From Pseudoroseicyclus_A sp041714655 (GTDB taxonomy: Bacteria > Pseudomonadota > Alphaproteobacteria > Rhodobacterales > Rhodobacteraceae), in NCBI RefSeq assembly GCF_041714655.1, contig NZ_CP168219.1, forward strand, positions 248,001 to 312,000: 64,000 nt of DNA. The letters run 5' to 3'. The translations under genes and the position numbers were made by a program. This document shows positions 25,307 to 33,672 of the stretch, one piece after another (the stretch's first letter is position 1; the number at the start of each line of letters is the position of its first letter). Under the pieces are notes generated by a model that did no database searches, had not been told where the DNA came from, and saw only the letters and a program-made list of their open reading frames with translations.

Positions 25307-25645
25307 TTAAAGCGCGTCGTCGTTGGTCTCGCCGGTGCGCACGCGCAGCGCGCTCGCCACATCGAGAACGAAGATCTTGCCGTCGCCGATCTTGTCGGTC
25401 TTGGCCGTCGTGGCGATCGTGGAGACCACCTGATCGGCGAGCCCGTCCGGCACGACAATCTCGAGCTTGACCTTGGGCACGAAGTTCACGGCGTATTCGG
25501 CGCCGCGGTAGATCTCGGTATGGCCGGACTGAGAGCCGAAGCCCTTGATCTCGGTCACCATCATGCCGCGCACGCCGACGGAGGTGAGCGCTTCGCGGAC
25601 CTCCTCGAGCTTGAACGGCTTGATCGTCGCAATGATGAGTTTCAC
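25307..25645 (-). CDS. glnK: Nitrogen regulatory protein P-II (GlnK type)
   Basis: A small trimeric sensor of 2-oxoglutarate, ATP and glutamine status that blocks AmtB when nitrogen is plentiful. Exactly 112 aa, the P-II length, starting with GTG at 25645 (KLIIATIKPFKLEEVREAL). The T-loop has the uridylylation site Tyr51 (HTEIYRGAEY), and the C-terminus is RVRTGETNDDAL. An ATG further upstream at 25867 is not used because it would add 74 non-conserved residues. Position directly before amtB supports GlnK rather than GlnB. Confidence 0.95.
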   Translation of the reverse strand: MKLIIATIKPFKLEEVREALTSVGVRGMMVTEIKGFGSQSGHTEIYRGAEYAVNFVPKVKLEIVVPDGLADQVVSTIATTAKTDKIGDGKIFVLDVASALRVRTGETNDDAL

Positions 25646-25782
25646 TGTCTTCCCCTTGCAATTGGCTCCCGGGACGGGCCGCCCCGCGCCGTGCAAGGGG
25701 TGACCGCCTCGCCGAACCAAGCCTTTTGCTGCGGGTGCGAACAAGAAAACGACAGCGCCCGGCGCCCGCAAAACGGGCAAAA

Positions 25783-25801
25783 TTGCACAATTTTTGCACA
25801 A
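25783..25801. promoter_or_regulatory. Tandem TTGCACAA repeats in the glnK/PBP1A intergenic region
   Basis: Two direct copies of TTGCACAA (25783-25790 and 25794-25801), 11 bp apart centre to centre, so on the same face of the helix. They lie about 140 bases upstream of glnK and 180 upstream of the PBP1A gene in a 338-base AT-richer gap (25646-25983). No convincing sigma-54 -24/-12 promoter is visible. They are a candidate site for a regulator such as NtrC, but do not match the sites I know. Nothing else is recognised in the gap. Confidence 0.4.
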
Positions 25802-25983
25802 ACAGGGGTGTTTGCCCGGGAAATGGGCGAAATGAAAACCGCATGAAAACCCTTCGTTAAGACTCATCGAGGCTCAACTTTTCCTGCGGAAGGGGGTAGG
25901 ATCGCCGCAACGAAAGGCCGGCCCGGCGGCGCCCGAAGAGGCGTGAGGGCGTAGAGCAGGTCAGCACGAGCAGGTCAGAGCCC

Positions 25984-28311
25984 ATGGCGAAGCAAGGCGG
26001 AAGACGGCCACCCCTCGTGGCCGAACGGCGGTATCCGGCCGGCAGTGGCAACGCCAAGGCGGGGCAGAGGCCGGCTGCCAAACAGACGGCTGCGAAGCAG
26101 GCGGCGGCGACCCACGCTGGGAGATCCTCGGAGAGATCGTCAGGCGGCGGCAAGGCCCCGCCGCCGCGCGGCCGTCGCGGCAAGCCGAAGCGCCCCGCCC
26201 CCAGGCGGCCGCGCGGGCCGATCGGCTGGCTCCTCGGCCTGCTCGCCTTCCTGTGGTCCGTGCTCTGGGGCGTCGGCTGGCGCGTGGGGCTGGCCTTCGG
26301 GCTCTTCCTCGGCGGCGCCGTGCTCATCTATGCCGCCGGCCTTCCCGATATCGACGAGCTGGTCGACGGCCGCGCCCGCGGCTCGGTCACGCTTCTCGAC
26401 CAGTCGGGCGATCCCTATGCCCGCCGCGGCGACCAGTTCGGCGGCGTCGTCACCGCCGACACCGTCTCGCGCCACCTGCGCAACGCCCTGGTGGCCACGG
26501 AAGACAGGCGCTTCTACCGGCATTTCGGTGTCTCGCCGCGCGGCGTCGCCAGCGCCGTGCGCATCAACCTCTCCGAAGGCCGCGGCCCGCTGGAGGGCCA
26601 CGGCGGCTCGACGATCACCCAGCAGGTCGCGAAGCTCCTCTGCCTCGGTCGGCCCTACGAGCCCGAGGAATGGGAGAACGAGGCCGCCTACGAGGCAGAT
26701 TGCCGCCGCACGACGCTCTGGCGGAAAGCCGTCGAGGCCGTCTACGCCATGGCGATGGAGGTGCGGTATTCGAAGGACGAGATCCTGACGATCTACCTCA
26801 ACCGCTCCTACCTCGGCGCCGGCGCCTATGGCTTCGAGGCCGCCGCCCAGCTCTATTTCGGCCATTCCGCCGCCGAGGTCACCCCGGCGGAGGCGGCGAT
26901 GCTCGCGGGGCTCCTGAAGGCGCCCTCGTCGCTGGCGCCGACCAACTCGCTCACCCGGGCGCAGGACCGCGCCAACATCGTCGTCGGGCTGATGGAGGAG
27001 CAGGGCTATCTCTCCGACAGTGCTGCGGACGAGGCGCGGGCCAATCCGGCGACGCTGAGCCAGGAGGCGGCGACGACGGGCGGCGGCTATTTCGCCGACT
27101 GGATCATGGATTCGGGGCCGGAATTCTTCACCCGCGACACGACCGAGGACGTGGTGATCCGCACGACGCTCGATCCCCGCATCCAGCGGGCGGCGGAGGA
27201 GGCGATCGACTACATCTTCGCCGAGCGCGTCTCGGCGGAATCGAACGCCCAGGCCGCCATCGTGGTGATGAGCGCCGACGGTGCCGTGCGCGCCATGGTC
27301 GGCGGGCGCGACGTCGATGCCTCCTTCTCGTTCAACCGGGCGACGCAGGCGCTCCGGCAGACTGGCTCGACCTTCAAGCCCTTTGTCTATGCGGCGGCGC
27401 TCGACCTCGGCGCGACGCCGATGGACCCGATCGAGGACACGCCGATCACGCTCAACATTCCCGGCTCCGGCCCCTGGTCCCCCCGGAACTACGACGAGGA
27501 ATTCCACGGGACGATCACGCTGCTGGACGCCCTGCGCGAGAGCCGGAACGTCCCGGCGGTGCGGCTGTCGGAGCGGGTGGGGCGCGAGAACGTCCGCCTC
27601 GTGGCCGAGGGTTTCGGCATCGACCGCGATCTCGCCGACGGGCCGGCACTGGCCCTCGGCGCCTCCGAGGCGACGCTGCTCGAGATGACCGGCGCCTATG
27701 CCGGCATCCTCAACGGCGGCTCTTCGGTGACGCCCTATGGCATCGTCGACCTGCGCTTCCAGGGCGCGGCCGAGCCGGTGATGACCACGCGCTCCGGCAT
27801 CGGCGAGCGGGTCATCCGCGAACCGGCGGCGCGGCAGCTCATCTACATGATGCATGAGGTGGTCGAGAACGGCACGGGCGCCCGCGCCCGCGTCGACGGC
27901 TGGGAGCTCGCCGGCAAGACCGGCACCACCTCCGCCGCGCGTGACGCCTGGTTCCTCGGCTTCTCGGCCGATTACGTCGTCGGCGTCTGGATGGGCTATG
28001 ACGACAACACGCCGCTCACCGGCGTCACCGGCTCCGGCCTGCCGGCCGAGATATGGCACGAGGCCATGGTCCGGGTGCTGGCGCCGCTGACGCCCCGCCC
28101 CCTGCCGATGGACGCGCCGCTGCCGGCGCGCGACCAATCCGCGGATGCGGTGGCCGGCGCGCTCGACGACATCCTCGGCGCGCCCTCGGACAATACGACC
28201 GTCACGACGACCACGCCCATGCCGACCGTCTCGACCACCACGCCCGAGCCGCAGCCCGCCGAGCGCGACAGCATCGCCGACGCCCTGAGCCGCATCCTCG
28301 GCGGCGGCTGA
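25984..28311 (+). CDS. Penicillin-binding protein 1A (bifunctional)
   Basis: Class A PBP that polymerises and cross-links peptidoglycan, 775 aa. A basic, Pro/Arg-rich cytoplasmic tail (1-78) precedes the membrane anchor (about 79-117). The GT51 glycosyltransferase domain has its catalytic Glu at 173 (ATEDRRFYRHFGV) and GGSTITQQVAKLL. The transpeptidase domain has the Ser nucleophile in GSTFKPF (S462, K465), ESRNVP as SxN, and KTGTT at 645. The C-terminal tail is Thr/Pro-rich and bears two similar short helices (see findings). A PBP1C-like identity is less likely. Start ATG 25984; ribosome binding site weak. Confidence 0.93.
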   Translation: MAKQGGRRPPLVAERRYPAGSGNAKAGQRPAAKQTAAKQAAATHAGRSSERSSGGGKAPPPRGRRGKPKRPAPRRPRGPIGWLLGLLAFLWSVLWGVGWRVGLAFGLFLGGAVLIYAAGLPDIDELVDGRARGSVTLLDQSGDPYARRGDQFGGVVTADTVSRHLRNALVATEDRRFYRHFGVSPRGVASAVRINLSEGRGPLEGHGGSTITQQVAKLLCLGRPYEPEEWENEAAYEADCRRTTLWRKAVEAVYAMAMEVRYSKDEILTIYLNRSYLGAGAYGFEAAAQLYFGHSAAEVTPAEAAMLAGLLKAPSSLAPTNSLTRAQDRANIVVGLMEEQGYLSDSAADEARANPATLSQEAATTGGGYFADWIMDSGPEFFTRDTTEDVVIRTTLDPRIQRAAEEAIDYIFAERVSAESNAQAAIVVMSADGAVRAMVGGRDVDASFSFNRATQALRQTGSTFKPFVYAAALDLGATPMDPIEDTPITLNIPGSGPWSPRNYDEEFHGTITLLDALRESRNVPAVRLSERVGRENVRLVAEGFGIDRDLADGPALALGASEATLLEMTGAYAGILNGGSSVTPYGIVDLRFQGAAEPVMTTRSGIGERVIREPAARQLIYMMHEVVENGTGARARVDGWELAGKTGTTSAARDAWFLGFSADYVVGVWMGYDDNTPLTGVTGSGLPAEIWHEAMVRVLAPLTPRPLPMDAPLPARDQSADAVAGALDDILGAPSDNTTVTTTTPMPTVSTTTPEPQPAERDSIADALSRILGGG

Positions 28312-28318
28312 GCGGGGG

Positions 28319-28345
28319 CAAAAATTCTTCTGCGAAGAATTTTTG
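28319..28345. terminator. Bidirectional terminator after the PBP1A gene
   Basis: CAAAAATTCTTC-TGC-GAAGAATTTTTG: a perfect 12-bp dyad with A-tract on one side and T-tract on the other, 7 bases past the stop. It works in both directions in principle. Confidence 0.85.
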
Positions 28346-28404
28346 GGGCGCGGTTGCTGGCGGTGGAAGGAGAGGAGAATGCGGGAGTGTGGGCCAGCCC
28401 CGTC

Positions 28405-28473
28405 GCCATTGGTGCTTGAACCAATGGCGCACTTGGGTGGCGACCCCCCGAGGTATTTTTGGCCAGATGAAAG
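28405..28473 (+). terminator. Second terminator with conserved AGGTATTTTTGGCCAGATGAA tail
   Basis: A perfect 9-bp hairpin GCCATTGGT/ACCAATGGC (28405-28428) followed by CCCCCCGAGGTATTTTTGG and CCAGATGAAAGG (to 28473). Same tail as at 148-165 (minus strand), 20064 and 20228. It lies in the convergent gap between the PBP1A gene and the DMT transporter gene. Confidence 0.65.
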
Positions 28474-28477
28474 GGGA

Positions 28478-29350
28478 TCAGGAGGCCTGTCGGGCCTTCC
28501 GCGCGCGGATCAGCGTGAAGACCCCGGCCGAGACGACGATGGCCGCTCCGATCGCGACATGCAGCTCCAGCACCTCGCCGAAGACCAGAAGGCCGATGGC
28601 GCTGCCGAAGACGAGCTGGAAATAGGCGAAGGGCTGCACCGTGCTCGCCTCCGCCACCTCGTAGGTGCGGATGAGCAGCCAGTGCCCTCCGGCGCCGGAG
28701 ACGCACAGAAGCGCCATCCAGCCCCAGTCGGGCCGGCTCATCGGCTCCCAGAACCAGGCGCCCACGGCGGTCGTCAGAACGGCGCCGCAGACGCCCGTCC
28801 AGAAGAACGAGGTCGCCGTGGAATCGCGCCGGGCCACGTAGCGGTTGAGGAGCGAGTAGAGCGCGAACATCAGAGCCGAGGCCAGCGGCAGGATCGCGGC
28901 GGGGGAGAAGACGCCGAACCCCGGCTGCAGGATCACGAGGACGCCGACGAAGCCCACCCCGATTGCCGCCCAACGCCGCCAGCCGACCGCCTCGCCCAAG
29001 ACGGGGCCGGAAAGGGCGGCGACGATCAGCGGATAGGCCGCGAAGATCGCATGGGCCTCCACCAGCCCGAGCGCGACGAAGCCGGCGACCATGACGAAGA
29101 TCTCGGTGGCGAGGAGCAGCGAGCGGAAGATCTGGATCACCGGCTGGGTCGTGGAGGCGGCGGCGCGGATCGAGCCGGTCTTGCGGAGCGCCACCGAAAT
29201 GACGAAGGCCGCGAAGAACCAGTAACGGATCATCACCACCATGAAGACATTGTATTCCCCCGCGAGGTGGCGGGAGATCCCGTCCTGGCAGGCGAAGATC
29301 AGCGTGGTCAGCAGCATCAGGCCGATGCCGAGGCGGTCGTTGCTCTGCAT
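28478..29350 (-). CDS. EamA/DMT-family transporter
   Basis: A 290-aa inner-membrane protein with about ten helices in two EamA repeats (residues about 10-140 and 150-280). It is a member of the drug/metabolite transporter superfamily, which mostly exports small metabolites. Landmarks are DGISRHLAGEYNVFMVVMIRYW in the first repeat and QPFAYFQLVFGSAIGLLVFGE in the second. The substrate is not predictable. A second, distinct EamA protein is encoded at 41194-42120. The ATG at 29350 is the only sensible start. Confidence 0.9.
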   Translation of the reverse strand: MQSNDRLGIGLMLLTTLIFACQDGISRHLAGEYNVFMVVMIRYWFFAAFVISVALRKTGSIRAAASTTQPVIQIFRSLLLATEIFVMVAGFVALGLVEAHAIFAAYPLIVAALSGPVLGEAVGWRRWAAIGVGFVGVLVILQPGFGVFSPAAILPLASALMFALYSLLNRYVARRDSTATSFFWTGVCGAVLTTAVGAWFWEPMSRPDWGWMALLCVSGAGGHWLLIRTYEVAEASTVQPFAYFQLVFGSAIGLLVFGEVLELHVAIGAAIVVSAGVFTLIRARKARQAS

Positions 29351-29492
29351 CCGAACTCCCGGTGCCGGCCCCTACGGCGGCGCCGCAGGAAAGGGCGGCG
29401 CCCCCGGCAAAGTCAAGACGCGCCTCGTTGGCAGGAATGGCTTGCCCGATCCCGGCCTCGTGTCCTAGCCTGAAGCCTGCAAGGAGATCTCG

Positions 29493-30011
29493 ATGGTTGC
29501 GCGGCACGAAGCGAATTTCTTCGACCCCTATGTCGCGGCCATGGACGCGAACCGGCAGATGCATGAAAATCTGGCGCGGGGCCAGGCCAGGGCCACGACG
29601 ACCGCGGCGCCCAGGCCCGTCGCCGATGCGCCGGTTGTTCTGCCCATCAGAGGCAGCGTGGGCAGCGCACCGGATCCGACCCCTGTCAGCCGACTCGCCG
29701 AGGCCACCCGCAGACCGGCCTGGTATGCCGTTCGTGCCGTCATCGGCGCCCTCTTCGTGCTCGGTCTCGTCCTCAGCATTGGCCCGGTCGACTGGGTCGG
29801 CGTCGGGCTGGTCTTCGGCATGGGCGTCCTCGCGCTCGACGGTTGCCTCGCCCTCATGCGACTGGCCGAGGCGATTCTCATCGGCACCGTGGAGCTGCTC
29901 GCCGAGCTGGTGCACGCGCTCGTCGACCTGGTGAAGCTGCTCTTCTGGCTCGCTCTCGGCGGTGCGGCCCTGTGGCTGGCCGCCCGAATGGCGGGGTGGT
30001 TCCTGCTCTAG
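29493..30011 (+). CDS. Hypothetical membrane protein
   Basis: A 172-aa protein. The first 75 residues are polar and Ala/Pro-rich; then follow hydrophobic helices at about 80-97, 99-121 and 145-171, with an amphipathic segment rich in Leu and Val between (AILIGTVELLAELVHALVDLV). There is no signal peptide and no domain I recognise. Its TAG stop overlaps the mnmD stop on the other strand inside the palindrome CTAG. An AAGGAGAT lies just upstream of the ATG. Confidence 0.7.
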   Translation: MVARHEANFFDPYVAAMDANRQMHENLARGQARATTTAAPRPVADAPVVLPIRGSVGSAPDPTPVSRLAEATRRPAWYAVRAVIGALFVLGLVLSIGPVDWVGVGLVFGMGVLALDGCLALMRLAEAILIGTVELLAELVHALVDLVKLLFWLALGGAALWLAARMAGWFLL

Positions 30012-30673
30012 CCGAGCCACCCGCTGCTCATGTGCCGCTTGCGGCCGAAGCCGGGGCGGCGGGTCACGGTGAAGCCGGCCTCCTCCAGCGCCCGGCGCAC
30101 ATGGCCGGCCGCCGTATAGGTGGCGAAGCTGCCGCCGGGGGCGGTGTGGCGGGCGACCTCGGCGAGGAGCGCCGGCTCCCAGAGCTCGGGGTTCTTGGCG
30201 GGGGAGAAGCCGTCGAGGAACCAGGCGTCGGCGCGGCCCGCCCAGGCCGGCAGCGTGCGGCGCGCGTCGCCTTCGATCACCGTGAGCCGGGCGGGGCCGA
30301 TCTGCCAGGGGCCGGGAGAGGCGAGCGCGGCGCGTAGGGCCGAGGCCTCCTCCGCCAGCTCGGGGAAGGCGGCATGGGCGCGGGCGAGGTCTTCCGGGGC
30401 CAGCGGGAAAGCTTCGAAGGAGGTGAAGGAGAAGGTGCCGGGGGTGCCCGCCTCGGCCCAGGCGCGCAGTGTCACGAGGAGGTTGAGCCCCGTGCCGAAG
30501 CCCGTCTCGGCGATGGCGAAGCCGGGGGCGAAGCGCCGGGGCAGGTCGTTGCCGGCGAGGAAGACATGGGCCGTCTCCGCCGCGCCGCCCTGAAGGGAGA
30601 AATACGGGTCGTCGAAGCGCGCCGCCACCGGCACGCCCCCGCTCCACGCCACCTCTGCCTGCTGGCCCTGCAT
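30008..30673 (-). CDS. mnmD: tRNA 5-methylaminomethyl-2-thiouridine methyltransferase MnmD
   Basis: S-adenosylmethionine-dependent methyltransferase for the wobble uridine of tRNAs (last step to mnm5s2U). At 221 aa it matches the stand-alone methyltransferase half of MnmC. Motifs are RFDDPYFSLQGGAAETAHVFLAGNDL, the SAM loop AETGFGTGLNLL, WFLDGFSPAKNPELW and the C-terminal FGRKRHM. The oxidoreductase half is not fused; an FAD oxidoreductase gene starts 52 bases away in the opposite direction. Confidence 0.92.
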   Translation of the reverse strand: MQGQQAEVAWSGGVPVAARFDDPYFSLQGGAAETAHVFLAGNDLPRRFAPGFAIAETGFGTGLNLLVTLRAWAEAGTPGTFSFTSFEAFPLAPEDLARAHAAFPELAEEASALRAALASPGPWQIGPARLTVIEGDARRTLPAWAGRADAWFLDGFSPAKNPELWEPALLAEVARHTAPGGSFATYTAAGHVRRALEEAGFTVTRRPGFGRKRHMSSGWLG

Positions 30674-30725
30674 CGCCCCCTGCCCTAGAACGGCGCGACC
30701 ATGCGGCGGCGGCAGGGGATTGGCA

Positions 30726-31727
30726 ATGCGGGACCTGACGGTGATGGGCGCCGGCGCCTTCGGGCTGAGCGTGGCCTATGCGGCCGCCCGGCGGGGGGCG
30801 CGGGTGCGCGTCATCGACCCGGGGGGGCCGGGGGCGGGGGCCTCCGGCGGCGTCGTCGGCGCGCTGGCGCCCCATGCGCCGGAGGGCTGGGACGCGCTCA
30901 AGGCCTTCCAGTGGGAGGCGCTGATGATGGCGGAGGGCTGGTGGCGCGGGGTCGAGGAGGCCGGGGGCGGTGCCACCGGCTACGCGCGGCTCGGGCGGCT
31001 CCAGCCGCTGAGGGATGACGCCGCCGTCGCCCGGGCGCGGGACCGGGCCAAGGGCGCGGCGGCGCATTGGGGGGCGGCCGCGCGCTGGCGGGTGATCCCG
31101 GTGGCGGAGGCGGGGCGCTTCGCGCCGGCCTCGCCCTCGGGCTTCCTCATCCATGACAGCGCCTCGGCGCGCATCAGCCCGGCCGGCGCCTGCGCGGCGC
31201 TGGCGGCGGCGGTGGCGGCGCTCGGCGGTGAGATCCTCCGCGAGGGCGAATGCGTGGGGCCGGTCGTCCGGGCGACCGGGGCGGCGGGGCTGCGCGCGGC
31301 GGGGCTTGGCTCGGGCGTGAAGGGCCAGGCGGCTCTTCTGGCGCTCGACCGGCGGGAGGCGCCGCAGATCTCCGCCCCCGGGCTCCACATCGTGCCCCAT
31401 GCCGACGGGACCGTCGCCGTGGGCTCCACCACGGAGCCGGAGGCGGAGGGGCCGGAGGTCGACGGGCGCCTCGACAAGGTGCTGGCCAAGGCCGCGGCTT
31501 TGATGCCGGAGCTGGCGGAGGCGGAGGTCATCCGCCGCTGGGCCGGCTTCCGCCCCCGGGCGCGGCAGCGGCTGCTGCTGGGGCGGCTCGGCGCGGGATA
31601 CATCGCCAACGGCGGCTACAAGATCGGGCTGGGGCTGGCGCCGCTCGTCGGCGAGCGGATGGCGGAGCTGGTGCTAGAGGGGCGGGCGGAGATACCGGAG
31701 GAGTTCGCGCCCGAGGAGGGGGCCTGA
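30726..31727 (+). CDS. FAD-dependent oxidoreductase, possible MnmC1 partner
   Basis: A 333-aa DAO-family flavoenzyme. The N-terminal FAD site is LTVMGAGAFGLSVAYAAARRG (residues 4-24), with GASGGVVGALAPHAPEGW next; the C-terminus has the FAD contact GYIANGGYKIGLGLAPLVGE. In MnmC the equivalent domain removes the carboxymethyl group from cmnm5U to give the substrate of MnmD. Direct divergence from mnmD suggests a split MnmC, but glycine oxidase-like (ThiO) and other amine oxidases share this fold. ATG 30726 is preferred over TTG 30720, with AGGGG ahead. Confidence 0.8.
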   Translation: MRDLTVMGAGAFGLSVAYAAARRGARVRVIDPGGPGAGASGGVVGALAPHAPEGWDALKAFQWEALMMAEGWWRGVEEAGGGATGYARLGRLQPLRDDAAVARARDRAKGAAAHWGAAARWRVIPVAEAGRFAPASPSGFLIHDSASARISPAGACAALAAAVAALGGEILREGECVGPVVRATGAAGLRAAGLGSGVKGQAALLALDRREAPQISAPGLHIVPHADGTVAVGSTTEPEAEGPEVDGRLDKVLAKAAALMPELAEAEVIRRWAGFRPRARQRLLLGRLGAGYIANGGYKIGLGLAPLVGERMAELVLEGRAEIPEEFAPEEGA

Positions 31728-31810
31728 GGGGAGAGGGCCGAGGGCTGGCGGGGAGCAGACCCACCGAAAGTCGGTATGGTTCCCTCACCCGGTTCGGCAC
31801 CCGGGCCCGC

Positions 31811-31834
31811 GCCGGGCTGAAGCCCGGCCTACGG
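31811..31834. repeat. REP-like palindrome, GCCGGGCTGAAGCCCGGC type
   Basis: Single copy of the palindrome found as a pair at 11672-11749, with the foot CTACGG. It lies in the 208-base gap between the flavoenzyme gene and the ThDP-enzyme gene; nothing else is recognised there. Confidence 0.7.
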
Positions 31835-31935
31835 CGGCGGGCCGGCACCCCCCTGCCATGCTCCGGCCCCTCCGCCCTTCCTTGCGGCGCCGCGAAGGCT
31901 GCCGCATGGTGCCGCGACCGAGAAGGGAGACTTCC

Positions 31936-33594
31936 ATGCGCCACGGCGGCCAGATCCTCGTCGATCAACTCGTGCGCTTGGGCGCGCGCCGCGCCTTTTG
32001 CGTGCCGGGCGAGAGCTTTCTCGCCGTGCTCGACGCCTTCCATGACGCGCCGGTGGAGCTGATCACCGCCCGCCACGAGGGCGGCGCCGCCATGATGGCC
32101 GAGGCCCATGCCAAGCTGACCGGCGGACCGGGGCTCTGCTTCGTGACGCGCGGGCCGGGGGCGGCCAATGCGGCGGCGGGGCTGCATGTGGCGCGGCAGG
32201 ATTCGACGCCGATGATCCTCTTCGTCGGCCAGGTGCCGCGCGGCCACAAGGATCGCGAGGCCTTCCAGGAGGTCGATTACCGCGCCGCCTTCGGGGGCCT
32301 CTGCAAATGGGCGGCGGAGGTCGGCGAGACCGAACGCCTGCCCGAATACATCGCCCGCGCCTGGCATGTGGCCGTAAGCGGCCGGCCCGGCCCAGTGCTG
32401 CTGGCGCTGCCGGAGGATGTGCTCTCCGCCCGGGCCGAGGTGCGCGACCTCGACCATGCGCCCATCGAGCTGGCGCCGACCTTCGAGACGGTGGCGCAGG
32501 ATGCGCTGGGCTGGCTCGCGGGGGCGGAGCGCCCGCTCGTCGTCGCCGGCGGGCCGCATTGGTCGGAGGAGGCGGCGGCGGACCTCGGCCGCTTCGCCTC
32601 CGCCCAGGGCCTGCCCGTGGCGCTGAGCTTCCGCCGGCAGGATTACCTCGACAACCGGCATCCCGGCTACGTCGGCGACCTCTCGGTCGGCGGCAATCCG
32701 AAGCTCTTCGCGCGGCTGGGGGAGGCGGACCGGGTGATGCTGCTCGGCACGCGGCTCGGCGAGAACGCATCAAAGGGCTACACGGCGCTGCGGCCCGAGG
32801 GACCCGGCCCGTCAATCCTGCATGTCCATGCGAGCCCGGAGGAAGCCGGCCTCGTCTGGCGGCCGGACATGAGCGTCACCGCCGATGCGGTCTCCTTCAT
32901 CCGGGCACTGGCCCGGCAGGCGCCGCTCGGCCGCGACTGGTCCGGCTGGACCGGGGCGCTCCGCGCCGATTACGAGGCCTGGGTGACGCCGAAGCCGACC
33001 CCGGGCGCCGTGAAGATGGAGGAGGTCGTGCGCTGGCTCGCCGAGAACCTCCCCGAGGAGGCGATCGTCACCAACGGCGCCGGAAATTACGCCGCCTGGC
33101 TCCACCGCTACTACAGCTACCGCCGCTTCCGCTCCCAGCTCGCGCCGACCTCCGGCTCGATGGGCTACGGGCTGCCGGCGGCCATCGCGGCCTGCCTCGA
33201 ATATCCCGGGCGGCCGGTGGTCTGCATGGCCGGCGACGGCTGCCTGCAGATGACGATCAACGAGCTCTCGACGGCCGCGCAATACCGCGCGGCGCCGGTG
33301 ATCGTGGTGGCCAATAACGGCCGCTACGGCACGATCCGCGCCCATCAGGAGCGGACCTATCCGGGGCGGCAGGCGGGCACGGCGCTCGCCAACCCCGACT
33401 TCCCGGCACTGGCGGCGGCCTATGGCGGGGTGGGGGTTCGGGTGGAACGCACGGAGGATTTCCCGGCGGCCTATGAGGCGGCGAAAGCGGCGGGGCGGCT
33501 GGCCATCATCGAGCTGATGCTCGACGCTGAGGCGCTGTCGCCGGGCCAGACGCTCAGCGAGGCGCGGGCGGCGGGGGAGGCTCGGGGGGCTTAG
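31936..33594 (+). CDS. Thiamine-diphosphate-dependent enzyme (acetolactate synthase-like)
   Basis: A 552-aa ThDP enzyme of the acetolactate synthase/benzoylformate decarboxylase superfamily. The N-terminal domain has the catalytic Glu in ARHEGGAAMMAEAHAK. The C-terminal domain has the ThDP/Mg motif GDGCLQMTINELSTAAQYRA ending in NNGRYG. No small ALS subunit follows, so it is probably not the biosynthetic IlvB. Carboligases and decarboxylases of this family act on pyruvate, glyoxylate, oxalyl-CoA or other 2-keto acids, and the substrate here is unknown. The start MRHGGQILVDQL (31936) has AAGGGAG upstream; an earlier ATG at 31858 lacks conserved sequence. Confidence 0.85.
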   Translation: MRHGGQILVDQLVRLGARRAFCVPGESFLAVLDAFHDAPVELITARHEGGAAMMAEAHAKLTGGPGLCFVTRGPGAANAAAGLHVARQDSTPMILFVGQVPRGHKDREAFQEVDYRAAFGGLCKWAAEVGETERLPEYIARAWHVAVSGRPGPVLLALPEDVLSARAEVRDLDHAPIELAPTFETVAQDALGWLAGAERPLVVAGGPHWSEEAAADLGRFASAQGLPVALSFRRQDYLDNRHPGYVGDLSVGGNPKLFARLGEADRVMLLGTRLGENASKGYTALRPEGPGPSILHVHASPEEAGLVWRPDMSVTADAVSFIRALARQAPLGRDWSGWTGALRADYEAWVTPKPTPGAVKMEEVVRWLAENLPEEAIVTNGAGNYAAWLHRYYSYRRFRSQLAPTSGSMGYGLPAAIAACLEYPGRPVVCMAGDGCLQMTINELSTAAQYRAAPVIVVANNGRYGTIRAHQERTYPGRQAGTALANPDFPALAAAYGGVGVRVERTEDFPAAYEAAKAAGRLAIIELMLDAEALSPGQTLSEARAAGEARGA

Positions 33595-33612
33595 GGGGCC
33601 GGTGGTGGAGGT

Positions 33613-33635
33613 GGCGGGCTGAAGCCCGCCCTACG
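33613..33635. repeat. REP-like palindrome, GCGGGCTGAAGCCCGC type
   Basis: GGCGGGCTGAAGCCCGCC + CTACG. An almost identical copy is at 38458-38481, and both stand about 40 bases before a copy of the long inverted-end repeat. Part of the 332-base gene-free region 33595-33926. Confidence 0.72.
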
Positions 33636-33672
33636 CCCGCATACGCCTCAGGCCGAACCTTGCCGCTTCATC

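Noticed and set aside
25646..25983. Sigma-54 promoter for glnK-amtB
   Set aside because: No TGGC-N8-TTGC element with correct spacing could be found on the minus strand.
27996..31400. A 1134-codon minus-strand frame
   Set aside because: It spans several well-supported genes (PBP1A end, DMT transporter, MnmD region) in another frame or on the opposite strand; Arg/Pro-rich nonsense.
31936..33594. Biosynthetic acetolactate synthase large subunit (IlvB)
   Set aside because: No regulatory-subunit gene follows and it is not with ilvC; the family is broad, so only a general ThDP-enzyme call is safe.
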